Under the pieces are notes generated by a model. The model made no database searches. It was not told the DNA's origin and saw only the letters and a list, made by a program, of their open reading frames with translations. The position numbers and the translations under genes are program-made. Below, one piece after another: positions 35,148 through 44,847 of a DNA stretch of 64,000 nucleotides. Origin of the DNA: Buttiauxella gaviniae (GTDB lineage: Bacteria > Pseudomonadota > Gammaproteobacteria > Enterobacterales > Enterobacteriaceae); the NCBI RefSeq assembly GCF_040786275.1, contig NZ_JBFMVT010000001.1, positions 60,371 through 124,370 on the forward strand, given 5' to 3'. The first letter of the stretch is position 1. Every line of letters begins with the position of its first letter.

Positions 35148-37672
35148 AATTCAGGCTCTCTGTCATGGTAGTCGTGGTCGTAGTCGCTGTAGCCCGGATC
35201 GTCCGGGTCACGGTGACGTAAAATGTTCTCTTCGTCCTGCGCCAGCTGGCGGTTGACGCGGTGAAGATCAGTCGGACTTTCCGGTGTGGCACTGTGACCT
35301 GCCGTCGTGACGATTAAACCGCCGTCACCACGCTCAGAAAGGTGCATATCAAGGTTCATGGATTCGCCGCCAGCTTCGGTATCTGGATCGGCTTCATTTG
35401 CGTTGTTAGCGCCCGATATCAGGCGGCGCTGCAGCATGTCCAGCGCTCCTGAAGGTGAAGGTTCAGAAGGGAGCGCCCGGTTTCTGAGTTTTAAAAGGGC
35501 TGAAGGAATATCTTCCCTCGTCGTTACAGATCGGGCGCCTGCTTCAGGGGGGTGTTGTGTGCTATGAAGCGGGACAACGTTATTTGACTCAGGTGCAGTG
35601 ACCAGTGATTTGACTTCACTGTGCTTTCCATGCGTTATGGCTGGCGCTTCGGGTTTCGCGGGTGCACTGACTTCTGTCACGACGGACGCGGGTGTGGCCT
35701 TTTTCAGTGGTGCTGCGGCAGCAGATGCGGTAACAGCAGGCTTCGGCACGGATACTGCCGATTTGGGTGACGGTACAGCGGTAGCGGCCGGGGATATGGT
35801 GGTGTCGGTACTGCCCTGCTCGAGAACTTCATCTCCGGTCGGGAACGCAAGGCCAGCGACGGAGGCCGCTCGCTCATTTTCGTGGATCACTTTCTCCAGC
35901 TCAGGGCTCAGGGCGTCACGGATGTTGCGCTCTATCAGGCCAGGATGATGTTTCGTCTGCTCACGATATTTTAGCTTCAGGCGCACCACCGGATATTCCC
36001 CCGGCAGCCGTATGTAAAAGCTCAGGTTAGGCAGACGCATCACCTGCTCGTAGTCGACAATCGGGTTATTCACCTCATCCTTACCGAGCGACACGCCATC
36101 ACGCACCTGGTCGAGACCGTAACTGTTCTGCTCACGAATTTTGCGCTTACGCTGGTTGCCCAGCTCTTCTTCCACCACTTTGGCCATCTCAGCACTCGGG
36201 GAACGGCCATACATTCGAGTGTTCATCAGGTCAAAAATACTTTTCGCCAGTTCACGGCCGTAGACGTGGACCAGCTGCGCCATGTTCTGCATCCCCAGAA
36301 CAAAACAACCGCCGAACTTACGGGCTTCAGCCAGGGTTTCTGCCAGCTCAGGGATACGCTGCAGGCTCGGGGTCTCATCGATGATGAACCAGACGCGGCG
36401 CTCACTGTTTTCTCCCATGCTCTGCAGCATCATGGTGGCCAGCGACACCCACAGTGATATCAGCGGACGTACGCTTTTACGGTGGCGGGCCTGAGTCGAA
36501 ATAAAGAGCCAGCTGCTGTCATAGTCTTCTTTTGTCATCCATTCACGGATGGTAAAGGGGGGTTTGACACCGTCATCCAGCCCCTGCAGGTAACGCAGCG
36601 ATTTGGCGTAGTTCGTCACCACCGAACGGATGGAAATGGCGGTTTTTTCGATTTTTTCCTCAACCAGATTGGCTGAAGGTGTATTCGCCAGATAGTCGCG
36701 CAGACTTTTCATGCTCAGCGACAGCAGGGTCTTGAGGAACTTCTCAATACTGCGCTCAGGATCTGCTGACATACGAATAGCGAGATCCGCAAAGATGGTG
36801 CGCGAACTGGATACCCAGAACGGGTCCGATTCGCCTTCAACCGGTATCAGGCTTGCGGCCATGTTGTCGTAGTCGACCGCATCAACGCACTCACCCCACA
36901 ATTGCCAGTTGGCGCAACGTTCGTCGTGAGCGTTAAGAATGAAGTCAGTGGCTGGGTTGTAGTGCGTTTCGGTGAAAGTACAGCCTGAATCGTAGATAAT
37001 CGCCCGGTCGCCACGCTTTCGGATGTAATCCAGAAGCCAGCGGATGAGTGTCGATTTACCGACGCCAATCGTGCCATGCATCAGGAAGTTCATCACCTCA
37101 GCCATCCTGACCATATGCAGGTCACCCACGCGCAGATCGGAGAGTTCGCCGTTTTTACGCAGCAGCTGGTTGACCTCTGCGGGCTTGTCGGTCAGCAGCA
37201 TGCCGGAGAGATATTCATCCTCACTCTCCCGGCGCCCTATCCCCACGATGTACCAGCTCACGGCCATAAACACCGCCAGGCTGAATACGCCGCTGCCCAG
37301 TCCCGCCCACTGCAGGTAGTCAAGGAACTGTTCACCCATTGCCGTCATGTACGGGTCGGTAAAGATCTGCACAAGGGTCATTTTCAGAACCATCGCCGTC
37401 TGAGTCGGGGCGTACCAGTAATGAATGTCATAGAGTTTTGGAGCGCTGGCAGGCATCAGCTCAAAAAAGCTGCTGTTCATCCAGGCGAACCACCAGAGAG
37501 AGCCGTTATCCAGCGTTTCCTGGGGAATGCGCCATAAGAAAATGGCGGAGGCCAGCACAGCGAACAGAATGAAAATCCAGAAACCTATCCAGTTATTCAC
37601 CTGAAGGAACATGCGCCAGCGGTAGGCGGTCATCTGCCCGCCCTGGGTGAGATTTTTACCTGCAAAGCTCAT
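35144..37672 (-). CDS. traD: TraD coupling protein
   Basis: 842 aa from ATG 37672, chosen because MSFAGKNLTQGGQM matches F TraD; the frame is open 13 codons further. Two N-terminal membrane segments flank a short periplasmic loop. Walker A is HGTIGVGKST near residue 200 and Walker B lies in VWFIIDETPSL. A long Pro/Ala/Ser-rich linker (~590-720) leads to an acidic tail (DPDDPGYSDYD, ending REPEL), which in F binds TraM. It is the hexameric ATPase that brings the TraM-TraI-DNA complex to the channel. Its end overlaps traI. Confidence 0.95.
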   Translation of the reverse strand: MSFAGKNLTQGGQMTAYRWRMFLQVNNWIGFWIFILFAVLASAIFLWRIPQETLDNGSLWWFAWMNSSFFELMPASAPKLYDIHYWYAPTQTAMVLKMTLVQIFTDPYMTAMGEQFLDYLQWAGLGSGVFSLAVFMAVSWYIVGIGRRESEDEYLSGMLLTDKPAEVNQLLRKNGELSDLRVGDLHMVRMAEVMNFLMHGTIGVGKSTLIRWLLDYIRKRGDRAIIYDSGCTFTETHYNPATDFILNAHDERCANWQLWGECVDAVDYDNMAASLIPVEGESDPFWVSSSRTIFADLAIRMSADPERSIEKFLKTLLSLSMKSLRDYLANTPSANLVEEKIEKTAISIRSVVTNYAKSLRYLQGLDDGVKPPFTIREWMTKEDYDSSWLFISTQARHRKSVRPLISLWVSLATMMLQSMGENSERRVWFIIDETPSLQRIPELAETLAEARKFGGCFVLGMQNMAQLVHVYGRELAKSIFDLMNTRMYGRSPSAEMAKVVEEELGNQRKRKIREQNSYGLDQVRDGVSLGKDEVNNPIVDYEQVMRLPNLSFYIRLPGEYPVVRLKLKYREQTKHHPGLIERNIRDALSPELEKVIHENERAASVAGLAFPTGDEVLEQGSTDTTISPAATAVPSPKSAVSVPKPAVTASAAAAPLKKATPASVVTEVSAPAKPEAPAITHGKHSEVKSLVTAPESNNVVPLHSTQHPPEAGARSVTTREDIPSALLKLRNRALPSEPSPSGALDMLQRRLISGANNANEADPDTEAGGESMNLDMHLSERGDGGLIVTTAGHSATPESPTDLHRVNRQLAQDEENILRHRDPDDPGYSDYDHDYHDREPEL

Positions 37673-37906
37673 AGAAAATGTCCGGCAGTTATCGCATCGC
37701 CAGAAGGGCAATGTGACAAAGTGAGAGGTTATGAATGAAATCCCGGCGCTCGCCGCAGACAGGGCTGCGCCTGCGCAGTCATGCGAGGAAGCGAAATTTC
37801 ACGGTAATGACAGAAAGCACTGCTGCGCCTGCCTTAACAGAGGAACGCGCTTAACATGCTGAAAACGAGGAGGAACGGCTGTGACGGGCGCCACAGCCGC
37901 AGGGTA

Positions 37907-38638
37907 TTAGAGGATACCCGTAATGGATTTAGCCAGCTGTGCTTCGAGAACCGGTTTAGCTTCTTCGAACTTGAGATTCACCTTGTTAGCATTGGATACC
38001 ACGCGGGTCTGGTATTTGGCGCGGTTGCCCTGCTCTGTGCTGGTCTGCACTTTCGCACCGGACGTCCCCTGCTTCAGCGCCGCAATATTGTCAGTGGTGA
38101 CGGTAGCCTTACTGCGCTCGGCAATTTGCAGATCGGTCACCATCGTGTAGTTCACGTCCTCGACCATGGAATCCGCCGCCAGACCAATCAGGCCGCTTGC
38201 CAGACCCACACCGAGGGTCGCCCCTGCAGACGCTGAGTTATAAGCGGTGATACCCGCGCCCAACGCAGCACCAGTGGCGGCTCCCTCATAACCCGTGCTG
38301 AGGAAACCCTGAGAAGCACGGAGGTCCATCTTCTCGGCTTTCAGCACATTAGCCTGAACCCAGTAATAAGCATCATCTGGTGAGCGCGTGACGTTGTAAC
38401 CTTTTGCTTTCAACGCATCTGAAATCTTCGCTTCCAGGCCGGACATATCCTGGTCGGAAGTATTACGCACCTGAAGGTATACGCTTTTCTCTGATGACGG
38501 CTCCAGCCAGACAGTCTGACTCATCTGGGTTTTGACATCGAGGTTGCGCTTTTTCACTGCGGTAGACATAGCACCACAACCAGACAGTGCAATAGTGGAA
38601 GCCACTAAGCCAACGACTGCATATTTTTTAAATTTCAT
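37907..38638 (-). CDS. traT: TraT surface-exclusion and serum-resistance lipoprotein
   Basis: 243 aa, the family's usual length. The lipobox is LSGC (cysteine at residue 21) after a basic, hydrophobic signal. The glycine/alanine-rich membrane segment ([21 protein letters not shown], near 120-150) and [14 protein letters not shown] are typical TraT features. It is an outer-membrane oligomer that blocks mating with cells carrying the same plasmid. A terminator hairpin lies 17 bp upstream of its start. Confidence 0.95.
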   Translation of the reverse strand: MKFKKYAVVGLVASTIALSGCGAMSTAVKKRNLDVKTQMSQTVWLEPSSEKSVYLQVRNTSDQDMSGLEAKISDALKAKGYNVTRSPDDAYYWVQANVLKAEKMDLRASQGFLSTGYEGAATGAALGAGITAYNSASAGATLGVGLASGLIGLAADSMVEDVNYTMVTDLQIAERSKATVTTDNIAALKQGTSGAKVQTSTEQGNRAKYQTRVVSNANKVNLKFEEAKPVLEAQLAKSITGIL

Positions 38639-38654
38639 CTTTTATCCTTTGCAT

Positions 38655-38692
38655 AAAAAAACGTCCTGTTAACGGCGTAGCGCTAACAGGAC
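38655..38692 (-). terminator. Terminator or attenuator just upstream of traT
   Basis: On the - strand, GTCCTGTTA and TAACAGGAC form a 9-bp stem around a 12-nt loop, followed by seven T. It ends 17 bp before the traT start, so transcripts from traG must pass it to reach traT. Confidence 0.75.
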
Positions 38693-38818
38693 TATTATCG
38701 GCAAAATTGTTTATAGACTTAAAAAGAATATTTGAGCTATTTGATATTCATCACATCGGTACTAAGGATATTTTCTAATTACCATGAATTATTGAACTCG
38801 AGGCTATAGACCCCTCCT
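38693..38818 (-). promoter_or_regulatory. Possible traT promoter region
   Basis: AT-rich gap between the traS-like gene and the hairpin. TATAAA (complement near 38710-38715) could be a -10 box; I see no good -35. If used, the mRNA would start just before the hairpin, making it a leader attenuator. Confidence 0.3.
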
Positions 38819-39511
38819 TCAATAACCACGGTTAGGATCATATGTGCTGGAGGGTTCGTTGAAGTTTGTACCAAAGCTATTTCCATGAATATCCAGGCCT
38901 GAAATCCCCCCAACCATCGGCATGCCAGTGGAAGGATTGACGATAATTGTGGAATTGTAATCAGGGATATTGGAGCCATAGGTCATAGGTATGACAGGAG
39001 AGTTACTATCAAATCCTTTTATCGAGCTTGAATAAAATTCCCCAATAGGGGTATTACTATTCTTTGAGGCTGAACAAAATTTCTGCACTTCACTATCTGA
39101 TAACCGGTTTGCCTTTCCACCCTTGATTCGATAGTAAGCACCTGTATCTTTATCTTGTAATACAACTGAGTTTTTACCTGCCACAGTAGTTGCAAAGATA
39201 AATGCAACAATCGTATGAACAGCAGCCCCAGATATAAGAGCTGTCTCAGCATCTTTCCCAACATACAATGCAAGGAAAATAAGGGAGCAGGAAAGAGTAA
39301 CACTGGAGATCAGCACAATAATTTTGCTTATTTTCTCCCTACATTTTTTTAATTGGATTAAGCAAGCTACATATAGGAGCGTAGCAAAAAAGGAAAGTAG
39401 GGCTCCTTTCAACCAAAAGTCACCGTTAATAACATACTGCATATAAGCGATATACAATATATAGATACATGTTGGTAGCCAACAAAAGTAATTTTTTGTC
39501 TTAGTGTTCAT
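38819..39511 (-). CDS. TraS-position membrane protein, candidate entry-exclusion protein
   Basis: 230 aa between traG and traT, where F-type plasmids carry traS. The first ~115 residues hold about four membrane segments (FCWLPTCIYILYIAYM; LLSFFATLLYVACLI; KIIVLISSVTLSCSLIF; AVHTIVAFIFATTV). A soluble C-terminal ~115 residues follows, rich in Gly, Ser, Asn and Pro, beginning VLQDKDTGAYYRIKGGKA. F TraS is about 150-175 aa without such a tail. TraS proteins vary widely and pair with their own TraG, so this call rests on position and membrane topology. The gene is AT-rich relative to its neighbours. Confidence 0.55.
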   Translation of the reverse strand: MNTKTKNYFCWLPTCIYILYIAYMQYVINGDFWLKGALLSFFATLLYVACLIQLKKCREKISKIIVLISSVTLSCSLIFLALYVGKDAETALISGAAVHTIVAFIFATTVAGKNSVVLQDKDTGAYYRIKGGKANRLSDSEVQKFCSASKNSNTPIGEFYSSSIKGFDSNSPVIPMTYGSNIPDYNSTIIVNPSTGMPMVGGISGLDIHGNSFGTNFNEPSSTYDPNRGY

Positions 39512-39517
39512 TTGTCA

Positions 39518-42500
39518 TCACCCCCCTGTTCCTGTTCTCGTCCTTAACTCTTTAATCCTATTTTCCAACTCATCTGGCTTAAGGTCATTAAACGGGTTTA
39601 ATTTGCTTGATTGTTCAAGTTCCGCTTCTGCTCTTCCAAGCTGGAATTTACCTTGTGCATTCGCATCTTCTCCTTTAAGAATATCACTGGATGCCTGAAC
39701 AGTGGATCGGTTTTTATCAATTTCCCCAGCAGATTCATTGATATTCCTCTCGTTTTCAGATCTTTGTTCCGCAACCCGGCGTTGTATCTCATTTTGTGGT
39801 CCAAAACCCTGACCAGATTGCTCATGAATTTTCGCCTGGTTTTGCTTAAAGTTACTCTCCATTTCACTTTCGGGAACACGCTCACCCTGCACAACCCGGC
39901 CCGGTTCGCTGGTTATATTCCTGATCGTAGACTCCGTATTGCCCCCACCGACGGCATGACGTTCTTCGTGAGCGGCGCGTGTGGTATCACTCGAATGAGT
40001 ACCGACACGTTGCTGTGCTGCCGATTCGGAATGCCCCCCAGGCGCTACGGTTGTTGTGACTGAAGTCGGATAATCAGGGCGCGAAGACCGGACCTCTGCA
40101 TTATTACCCTGTATTGACTCACCACCTGCATAGTGACCGTTTCCGCTCGCCACAGTCTCACCTGACACCGTCTGCACTGCAGCTCCATTGTATGTCCCTC
40201 CGGAGACCTGCCCTTGCTGATTCACCGTGCCACCTTGCGATACAGCCGTGGAGTTATCGCCCTGAACCGGCTGTACGACATGCGCACCACTGAACGCAGC
40301 ATGCTCATTGCCGCTGACGAGGTCTGCGCGTCCCTGCTGGTAATCTCCGGTTATTTCAGGTTTAAGTCGCTCATTCACAAACTCCATCGCTGCTTCGCGG
40401 GCACTTGGTGCGCTGGTCAGCATCGTCTGCGCTTTGTCACCGTATTTGTTACCCGCCCAGTCCACAAACTCCTGGGTGTAGTTGGTATCGAGGCTTGCAC
40501 TTTCGTTCTGTGCCAGCGTTGCCATCCGGCTGAACTCGTTACTGTTAGTCGCACTGGTTGTGTACTGATGGTACTGACTTTGCGCATCGTTAAGCGTTGC
40601 CGCGAACTGCTGCACATTGCTGGTACCCGCGTTCTCGGTATGATTTGCACCCTCCGTTACACGGCTGCTGGTGACCATATCCATACCCTGTCGGAAGTCG
40701 TTAACCGCCTGACTGTTCTTGTCATGACGCATATCCTGGCTGTGTGAATCAGAATTCTGAACGCCACGCGAGCTGCCTGTACTGTGACGAAGCTCTGCTC
40801 CAGCACTCCCTTCGACTCCTGCTTTAACAATCCCGAGATTAAGTCCTCCACCTGCGGTGGCTTTGACACCTGCAGTCATGGACCCTTGGTTGCTGATATC
40901 CATAAGTGAGTTATAGGCTTCCTGCGTAGAGATGTTATTGGCTTTGGCATAACTCTCTGCCGCCGACATCATCATGCTTGCCCCGCGCGTCGCATTTGTT
41001 GCCTGGCTGTTTTCACTGCCACTACTCAGTGAACTACTGGTACCACTCTGGTTGGACAACTGCGAGAGCTGTGACCAGCCGCTGGTCACGCTGTGGTTGT
41101 AACCGTCCAGTGCTGTCTGTGCCTGCACCTGCGACTGCCGTGCGGACTCCTGGAACCCGCTACTGGCCAGCTGGCTGAGTTTCATATTGACCGGAAGATT
41201 CGACATCGCACCGGAACCGTCGATAACCGTGTGGCCGCCCGCTGTCATGGTCTGGGTCGAGCCGTTATCAGCCTGCCACGTCTGCTGGCCCTGACGCTGC
41301 ACCAGGTTGGAGTCCATCTTGTTCTGACTGAGGTTGTCCATCGACATGTTATTAAATGACCAGTTGCCATCCGCGGTCGTGGCAGAGACACCGGCCGAGG
41401 TAAACGCCGCCGAGCTGAGTACACTGCCTGCCACCTGTGAGCCGATGGCCGACGCGCCTTTAGTCAGATAGAACGACAGGACCGGGATAGACAGCGCCAG
41501 ATATCCTGCAAGATTTGCCACATCAGAATGCTGTAATGCCACAATATTTTTGTTGGCCAGCACCAGGGGAGTCCCCCCCGTTTGCGACTGTAGCCAGAAG
41601 TTAGAGGCGTAGTTCAGAATGGCGAACATAATTGGCCACATCTGGAAATAGATGAATCCGCCGATGTAAATCTTCAGGGTATTGAGCCCGAACATACTGT
41701 GGTTCGAAGCCGCCAGTGCAATCATCAACGGGAACAGACACACCAGAATGAGCATCAGCAGCGACTGCGCAAACGGCAACGTTCGGGTGGCCAGTTCATT
41801 ACCCGCCGCCCAGCTCAGACGCTGTTTGGTGGCCGCGTTTTCCGTGGCAAGATTCAGCAGGTTGGCGGTGTCAGAAGAACGCGCAGCAAAACCTTTAATG
41901 CCCTGACGCACAGCACTGTTGGTGATGTTGTTCTTCATGATCTGCGCCGCCGTCATGCCACCGGCATAAAAGTAGCCATAGCTCTCCCCCATCGCAGTCG
42001 ACAGCAGACTGGCCCCGTTCAGCTTGTTGCCAAACACCTTACGCGTCAGCCAGGTAAAGGTGGCACTGCCCGGGCTGGCCTCTGTTGTCGCCAGCGTTCT
42101 GATTTCCCCCGCCGCCTGCTGGCAGGTCAGAAACTGGCGCGTCGTGGAGGTCATTCTGAAAATGCCCCGCAATGGACTCGGATTACTGGTAATAAGCGTC
42201 AGTGGGTCACTGGAATTGAGCAGCTGGTTAACGGTGTACTTGCCGTTGAGCAGAATGTCGCCAATGACACAGTTTTCCACATAATCCGGCAGCATCTGCG
42301 CCAGCTCCGGGTTCTGTGTGGTGAAGTCGCTGGTTTCCGCCACAATCTGGGAGCCGAACAACATGCCGGTTTTGCTGTAGGTCACCGAGTCAGGACGCGC
42401 CATCAGCGAGTCATACAGCGTCGTTAACTTAAAACCGATGCTGGTCGTCAGCGACGCGATGGCCGCAAGGCCGACCGGCACATTGTCTGTTTTCCAGACC

Positions 42501-42763
42501 GCTGCAGGATCAGAGATATCAATAACCTGTACGGAACGTTTCGGGACCACCAGAATAGTGGTGACCAGCATAAAGATGGCCAGCCACTGCACAAACACCA
42601 TCGGGTTACGTTGTTTAATGAACGTCACGACGACCGCGAGCACCGCAAAAGTACCGGCCATGCGCATCAGCGTACTGAAGGTGTTGGAGCCAATGAGGGT
42701 GACCACGGCGTCCAGCGCCGTTTTCCACATCCCCCCGCCATATATTGTGTAGATCTCAAGCAT
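39518..42763 (-). CDS. traG: TraG mating-pair stabilisation and exclusion-recognition protein
   Basis: 1081 aa, longer than F TraG (938). The N-terminal part has several membrane segments (SNTFSTLMRMAGTFAVLAVVV; LPFAQSLLMLILVCLFPLM; IYIGGFIYFQMWPIM) and acts in pilus assembly. From about residue 450 it is a long Gln/Ser/Asn-rich region with helical segments that reaches the periplasm, where it stabilises mating pairs and is the target of the partner's TraS. The extra length lies mainly in this low-complexity C-terminal half. The start overlaps the traH stop. Confidence 0.93.
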   Translation of the reverse strand: MLEIYTIYGGGMWKTALDAVVTLIGSNTFSTLMRMAGTFAVLAVVVTFIKQRNPMVFVQWLAIFMLVTTILVVPKRSVQVIDISDPAAVWKTDNVPVGLAAIASLTTSIGFKLTTLYDSLMARPDSVTYSKTGMLFGSQIVAETSDFTTQNPELAQMLPDYVENCVIGDILLNGKYTVNQLLNSSDPLTLITSNPSPLRGIFRMTSTTRQFLTCQQAAGEIRTLATTEASPGSATFTWLTRKVFGNKLNGASLLSTAMGESYGYFYAGGMTAAQIMKNNITNSAVRQGIKGFAARSSDTANLLNLATENAATKQRLSWAAGNELATRTLPFAQSLLMLILVCLFPLMIALAASNHSMFGLNTLKIYIGGFIYFQMWPIMFAILNYASNFWLQSQTGGTPLVLANKNIVALQHSDVANLAGYLALSIPVLSFYLTKGASAIGSQVAGSVLSSAAFTSAGVSATTADGNWSFNNMSMDNLSQNKMDSNLVQRQGQQTWQADNGSTQTMTAGGHTVIDGSGAMSNLPVNMKLSQLASSGFQESARQSQVQAQTALDGYNHSVTSGWSQLSQLSNQSGTSSSLSSGSENSQATNATRGASMMMSAAESYAKANNISTQEAYNSLMDISNQGSMTAGVKATAGGGLNLGIVKAGVEGSAGAELRHSTGSSRGVQNSDSHSQDMRHDKNSQAVNDFRQGMDMVTSSRVTEGANHTENAGTSNVQQFAATLNDAQSQYHQYTTSATNSNEFSRMATLAQNESASLDTNYTQEFVDWAGNKYGDKAQTMLTSAPSAREAAMEFVNERLKPEITGDYQQGRADLVSGNEHAAFSGAHVVQPVQGDNSTAVSQGGTVNQQGQVSGGTYNGAAVQTVSGETVASGNGHYAGGESIQGNNAEVRSSRPDYPTSVTTTVAPGGHSESAAQQRVGTHSSDTTRAAHEERHAVGGGNTESTIRNITSEPGRVVQGERVPESEMESNFKQNQAKIHEQSGQGFGPQNEIQRRVAEQRSENERNINESAGEIDKNRSTVQASSDILKGEDANAQGKFQLGRAEAELEQSSKLNPFNDLKPDELENRIKELRTRTGTGG

Positions 42764-44127
42764 CAGCGATCACCCCAGTGGTAGTTGCTCTGGTAAGAGC
42801 CTGAAACGATGGTGGATACCTGCTGTTGCAGGTACTGCATGTTGCGGTCAATCCCGTCGAGTGCGTTCTGGTCTGCCGCCGACTGCAGCTTCATGTCAGC
42901 CAGCAGCCCCTGTGCATGAATAATGTTGTCGCGCAGTCTGGCAGCCGCCTCTTCCGGGAAATTTTTGCCAGCCAGTGACAGGCTCGCCTGTTTGACCAGC
43001 TCCTGCAGGTACTGGATCATCAGGTCCTGCGCGATGAAGTCAGAGACCTGCAGCAGGTAGGTTGCACTCATCCCCATGCTTTGTGCGTTGGTCAGATACT
43101 TCAGGACCGGTACCGACGTCGTGTTAATAAAACCTTTTTCCTGATCGGTCAGCGCCTGGTCATCAACCAGCTTGTTCTGCATCGAGAGCATCAGGTTTTT
43201 TACCAGCGTCACCAGCCCGTTCGCTTCTGTGATGGTCAGGTCCTTCACGGTCGGTGCCAGACACAGCGTGGCTTCATCACAGCCATACACCTTCGCCGTA
43301 CCGCCCCGCATCAGCACTTTTATCAGGTCACGGTTGTCGACAAGAGGGGTCAGGATCGTCACGTTGCCTGCGCTGTTGAAAATGATGGAGCCGACCGTGC
43401 TCATCACCAGTTCCTTCAGCGCCCGGTCATTGGCCAGCAGTCCGTTCTTGCTCAGCGTGTCCCAGATAAGGTTTTTGTTCTTCAGCACCTGGTCTTTCTG
43501 TTTGTCGGTTGCCCGGCCAGTCACATTGTCGCTCTGCCCGCCGACCGTACATCCCTGACGGGACGCCGCCCAGTCCGAAAACATATTGGTTTCACCCGCG
43601 ATGTCCTGACAGATTTTCTGTTGTGAAACCTGAGTGACCGGCCACAGACCGCCGATGATGCCCTGCGCAGCCTGACATGAACTCATGTTGGCGGAGTTCA
43701 CGTCGCTTGCCAGCTTCTGTAGAAAGTCTTTTGCCTGCTTCAGCTCCGGCACCATCGTCTGCAACGCCAGGTCAAAGGCATAACCGGCCGCATTGCTCAT
43801 GATTTGTTTAACGAAGCGCTGGATTTCCGCGCCACTTATCATGGAGAACGCCCCCAGATAGGCATCAATACCGCCGCAGCCGGCATTCAGGGACGGCAGC
43901 TGCATCGAGATAAGCTGAACGTTTTTCACCGGGTTACGCAGATACACCGAGCCACCCGAGAAGTACCCTGCCGCCTGCCCTTGCCAGGCCTGTGCCTGTG
44001 AGACGTTCCCACTGTAGCCGAGGCTGCCGAAAAAACCGTTCAGATCACCGTTCACATCAGCCTGTGCGGGCTGTACAGCAAGGCCCGTCAGAAAAATTCC
44101 AGCCGCCGTTATCAGAGACTTAATCAT
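42763..44127 (-). CDS. traH: TraH pilus assembly and retraction protein
   Basis: 454 aa from ATG 44127, chosen for the strong AGGGAGGTG site and because a signal peptide starts there (MIKSLITAAGIFLTGLAV, cleavage after AQA); F TraH is 458. It is exported, with paired cysteines (NAGCGGI; MSSCQAAQG; VYGCDEATLCL) and C-terminal coiled coils (ILAD-type helices, LQQQVSTIV). With TraF, TraU, TraW and TrbC it forms the F-specific outer-membrane pilus extension and retraction complex. The short ORF upstream overlaps its start. Confidence 0.95.
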   Translation of the reverse strand: MIKSLITAAGIFLTGLAVQPAQADVNGDLNGFFGSLGYSGNVSQAQAWQGQAAGYFSGGSVYLRNPVKNVQLISMQLPSLNAGCGGIDAYLGAFSMISGAEIQRFVKQIMSNAAGYAFDLALQTMVPELKQAKDFLQKLASDVNSANMSSCQAAQGIIGGLWPVTQVSQQKICQDIAGETNMFSDWAASRQGCTVGGQSDNVTGRATDKQKDQVLKNKNLIWDTLSKNGLLANDRALKELVMSTVGSIIFNSAGNVTILTPLVDNRDLIKVLMRGGTAKVYGCDEATLCLAPTVKDLTITEANGLVTLVKNLMLSMQNKLVDDQALTDQEKGFINTTSVPVLKYLTNAQSMGMSATYLLQVSDFIAQDLMIQYLQELVKQASLSLAGKNFPEEAAARLRDNIIHAQGLLADMKLQSAADQNALDGIDRNMQYLQQQVSTIVSGSYQSNYHWGDR

Positions 44128-44224
44128 GCCGCACCTCCCTTTTCTGCATGTTGTGCAGCGACGTGGCACTGAATAACAGCCACACGCTTTCGGTACGCGG
44201 TAACGCATACGTGTAAGTAGTCAT
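44120..44224 (-). CDS. Small ORF coupled to traH (34 aa)
   Basis: ATG 44224 with GGAC upstream, stop TAA 44122-44120, overlapping the traH start in the order ATGATTAA. The product (MTTYTYALPRTESVWLLFSA...) has a short hydrophobic middle. In F, trbJ and trbF sit between trbB and traH; this ORF is too short for either. It may act mainly to couple translation. Confidence 0.4.
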   Translation of the reverse strand: MTTYTYALPRTESVWLLFSATSLHNMQKREVRHD

Positions 44225-44241
44225 TTTGTCGTCCGGTTGTA

Positions 44242-44847
44242 TTACTGAGGAGTGACCTGCGCACTGGCTGGCATCGGCGGCAGTGTTTTCGGGTCGACGT
44301 TATCGATATCCGCCTGAATCAGGCTGGCCCAGCGGCTTTCGAGTACCGGAATATCCATCACACCCTGAGTCAGCGGGTAGGCTTTCAGGGTGTTGACGTT
44401 CACCACAAATGCCGTGGGTGTGGCGATGGGCAAGCCGTTACCAAAGAAGGTGACAATTTCATCGGCAATCGGGGCCGCCGGATCAAGTTTGCGTGGGATA
44501 AGCGGATTGGGATACGAGCCATCCCCTCCACCGTCCAGGGTGTAGGGATACACCCGGATATTATGCTGGTCAGCCCAGCTCTTCAGCAGCGGATCGAACT
44601 TTGCGCTGTACTGACAATGGGCCTGCATAAAGAGCACGACCGCATAATCCTTCATATCAGCACGTCGCCCATCCGGCAGTTGCATCAGACTCGGGGGCTT
44701 CACCGGGTTGGATACGGCGGGGGTGACAACCGGTGCTAACGCCCCCGCCTTCCCTGCCTCAAGGGCCATGATTTCCTCCCGAATCCCGGCATGAGCCAGC
44801 GTGGGCAGTACCAGCAGCAGCGCGACAAGGTGAGTTTTACATTTCAT
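44242..44847 (-). CDS. trbB: TrbB-like periplasmic thioredoxin-fold protein
   Basis: 201 aa with signal peptide (cleavage after AHA, near residue 20). A thioredoxin fold includes VVLFMQAHCQYSAKFDPLL and the cis-Pro loop TPTAFVVN. TrbB of F is a DsbC-like disulfide isomerase. Here the active site reads C-Q-Y-S, with no second cysteine, so simple CxxC redox chemistry is not possible; it may act as an isomerase-like chaperone or be inactive. Its position between the traQ-like gene and traH is that of F trbB. Confidence 0.8.
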   Translation of the reverse strand: MKCKTHLVALLLVLPTLAHAGIREEIMALEAGKAGALAPVVTPAVSNPVKPPSLMQLPDGRRADMKDYAVVLFMQAHCQYSAKFDPLLKSWADQHNIRVYPYTLDGGGDGSYPNPLIPRKLDPAAPIADEIVTFFGNGLPIATPTAFVVNVNTLKAYPLTQGVMDIPVLESRWASLIQADIDNVDPKTLPPMPASAQVTPQ

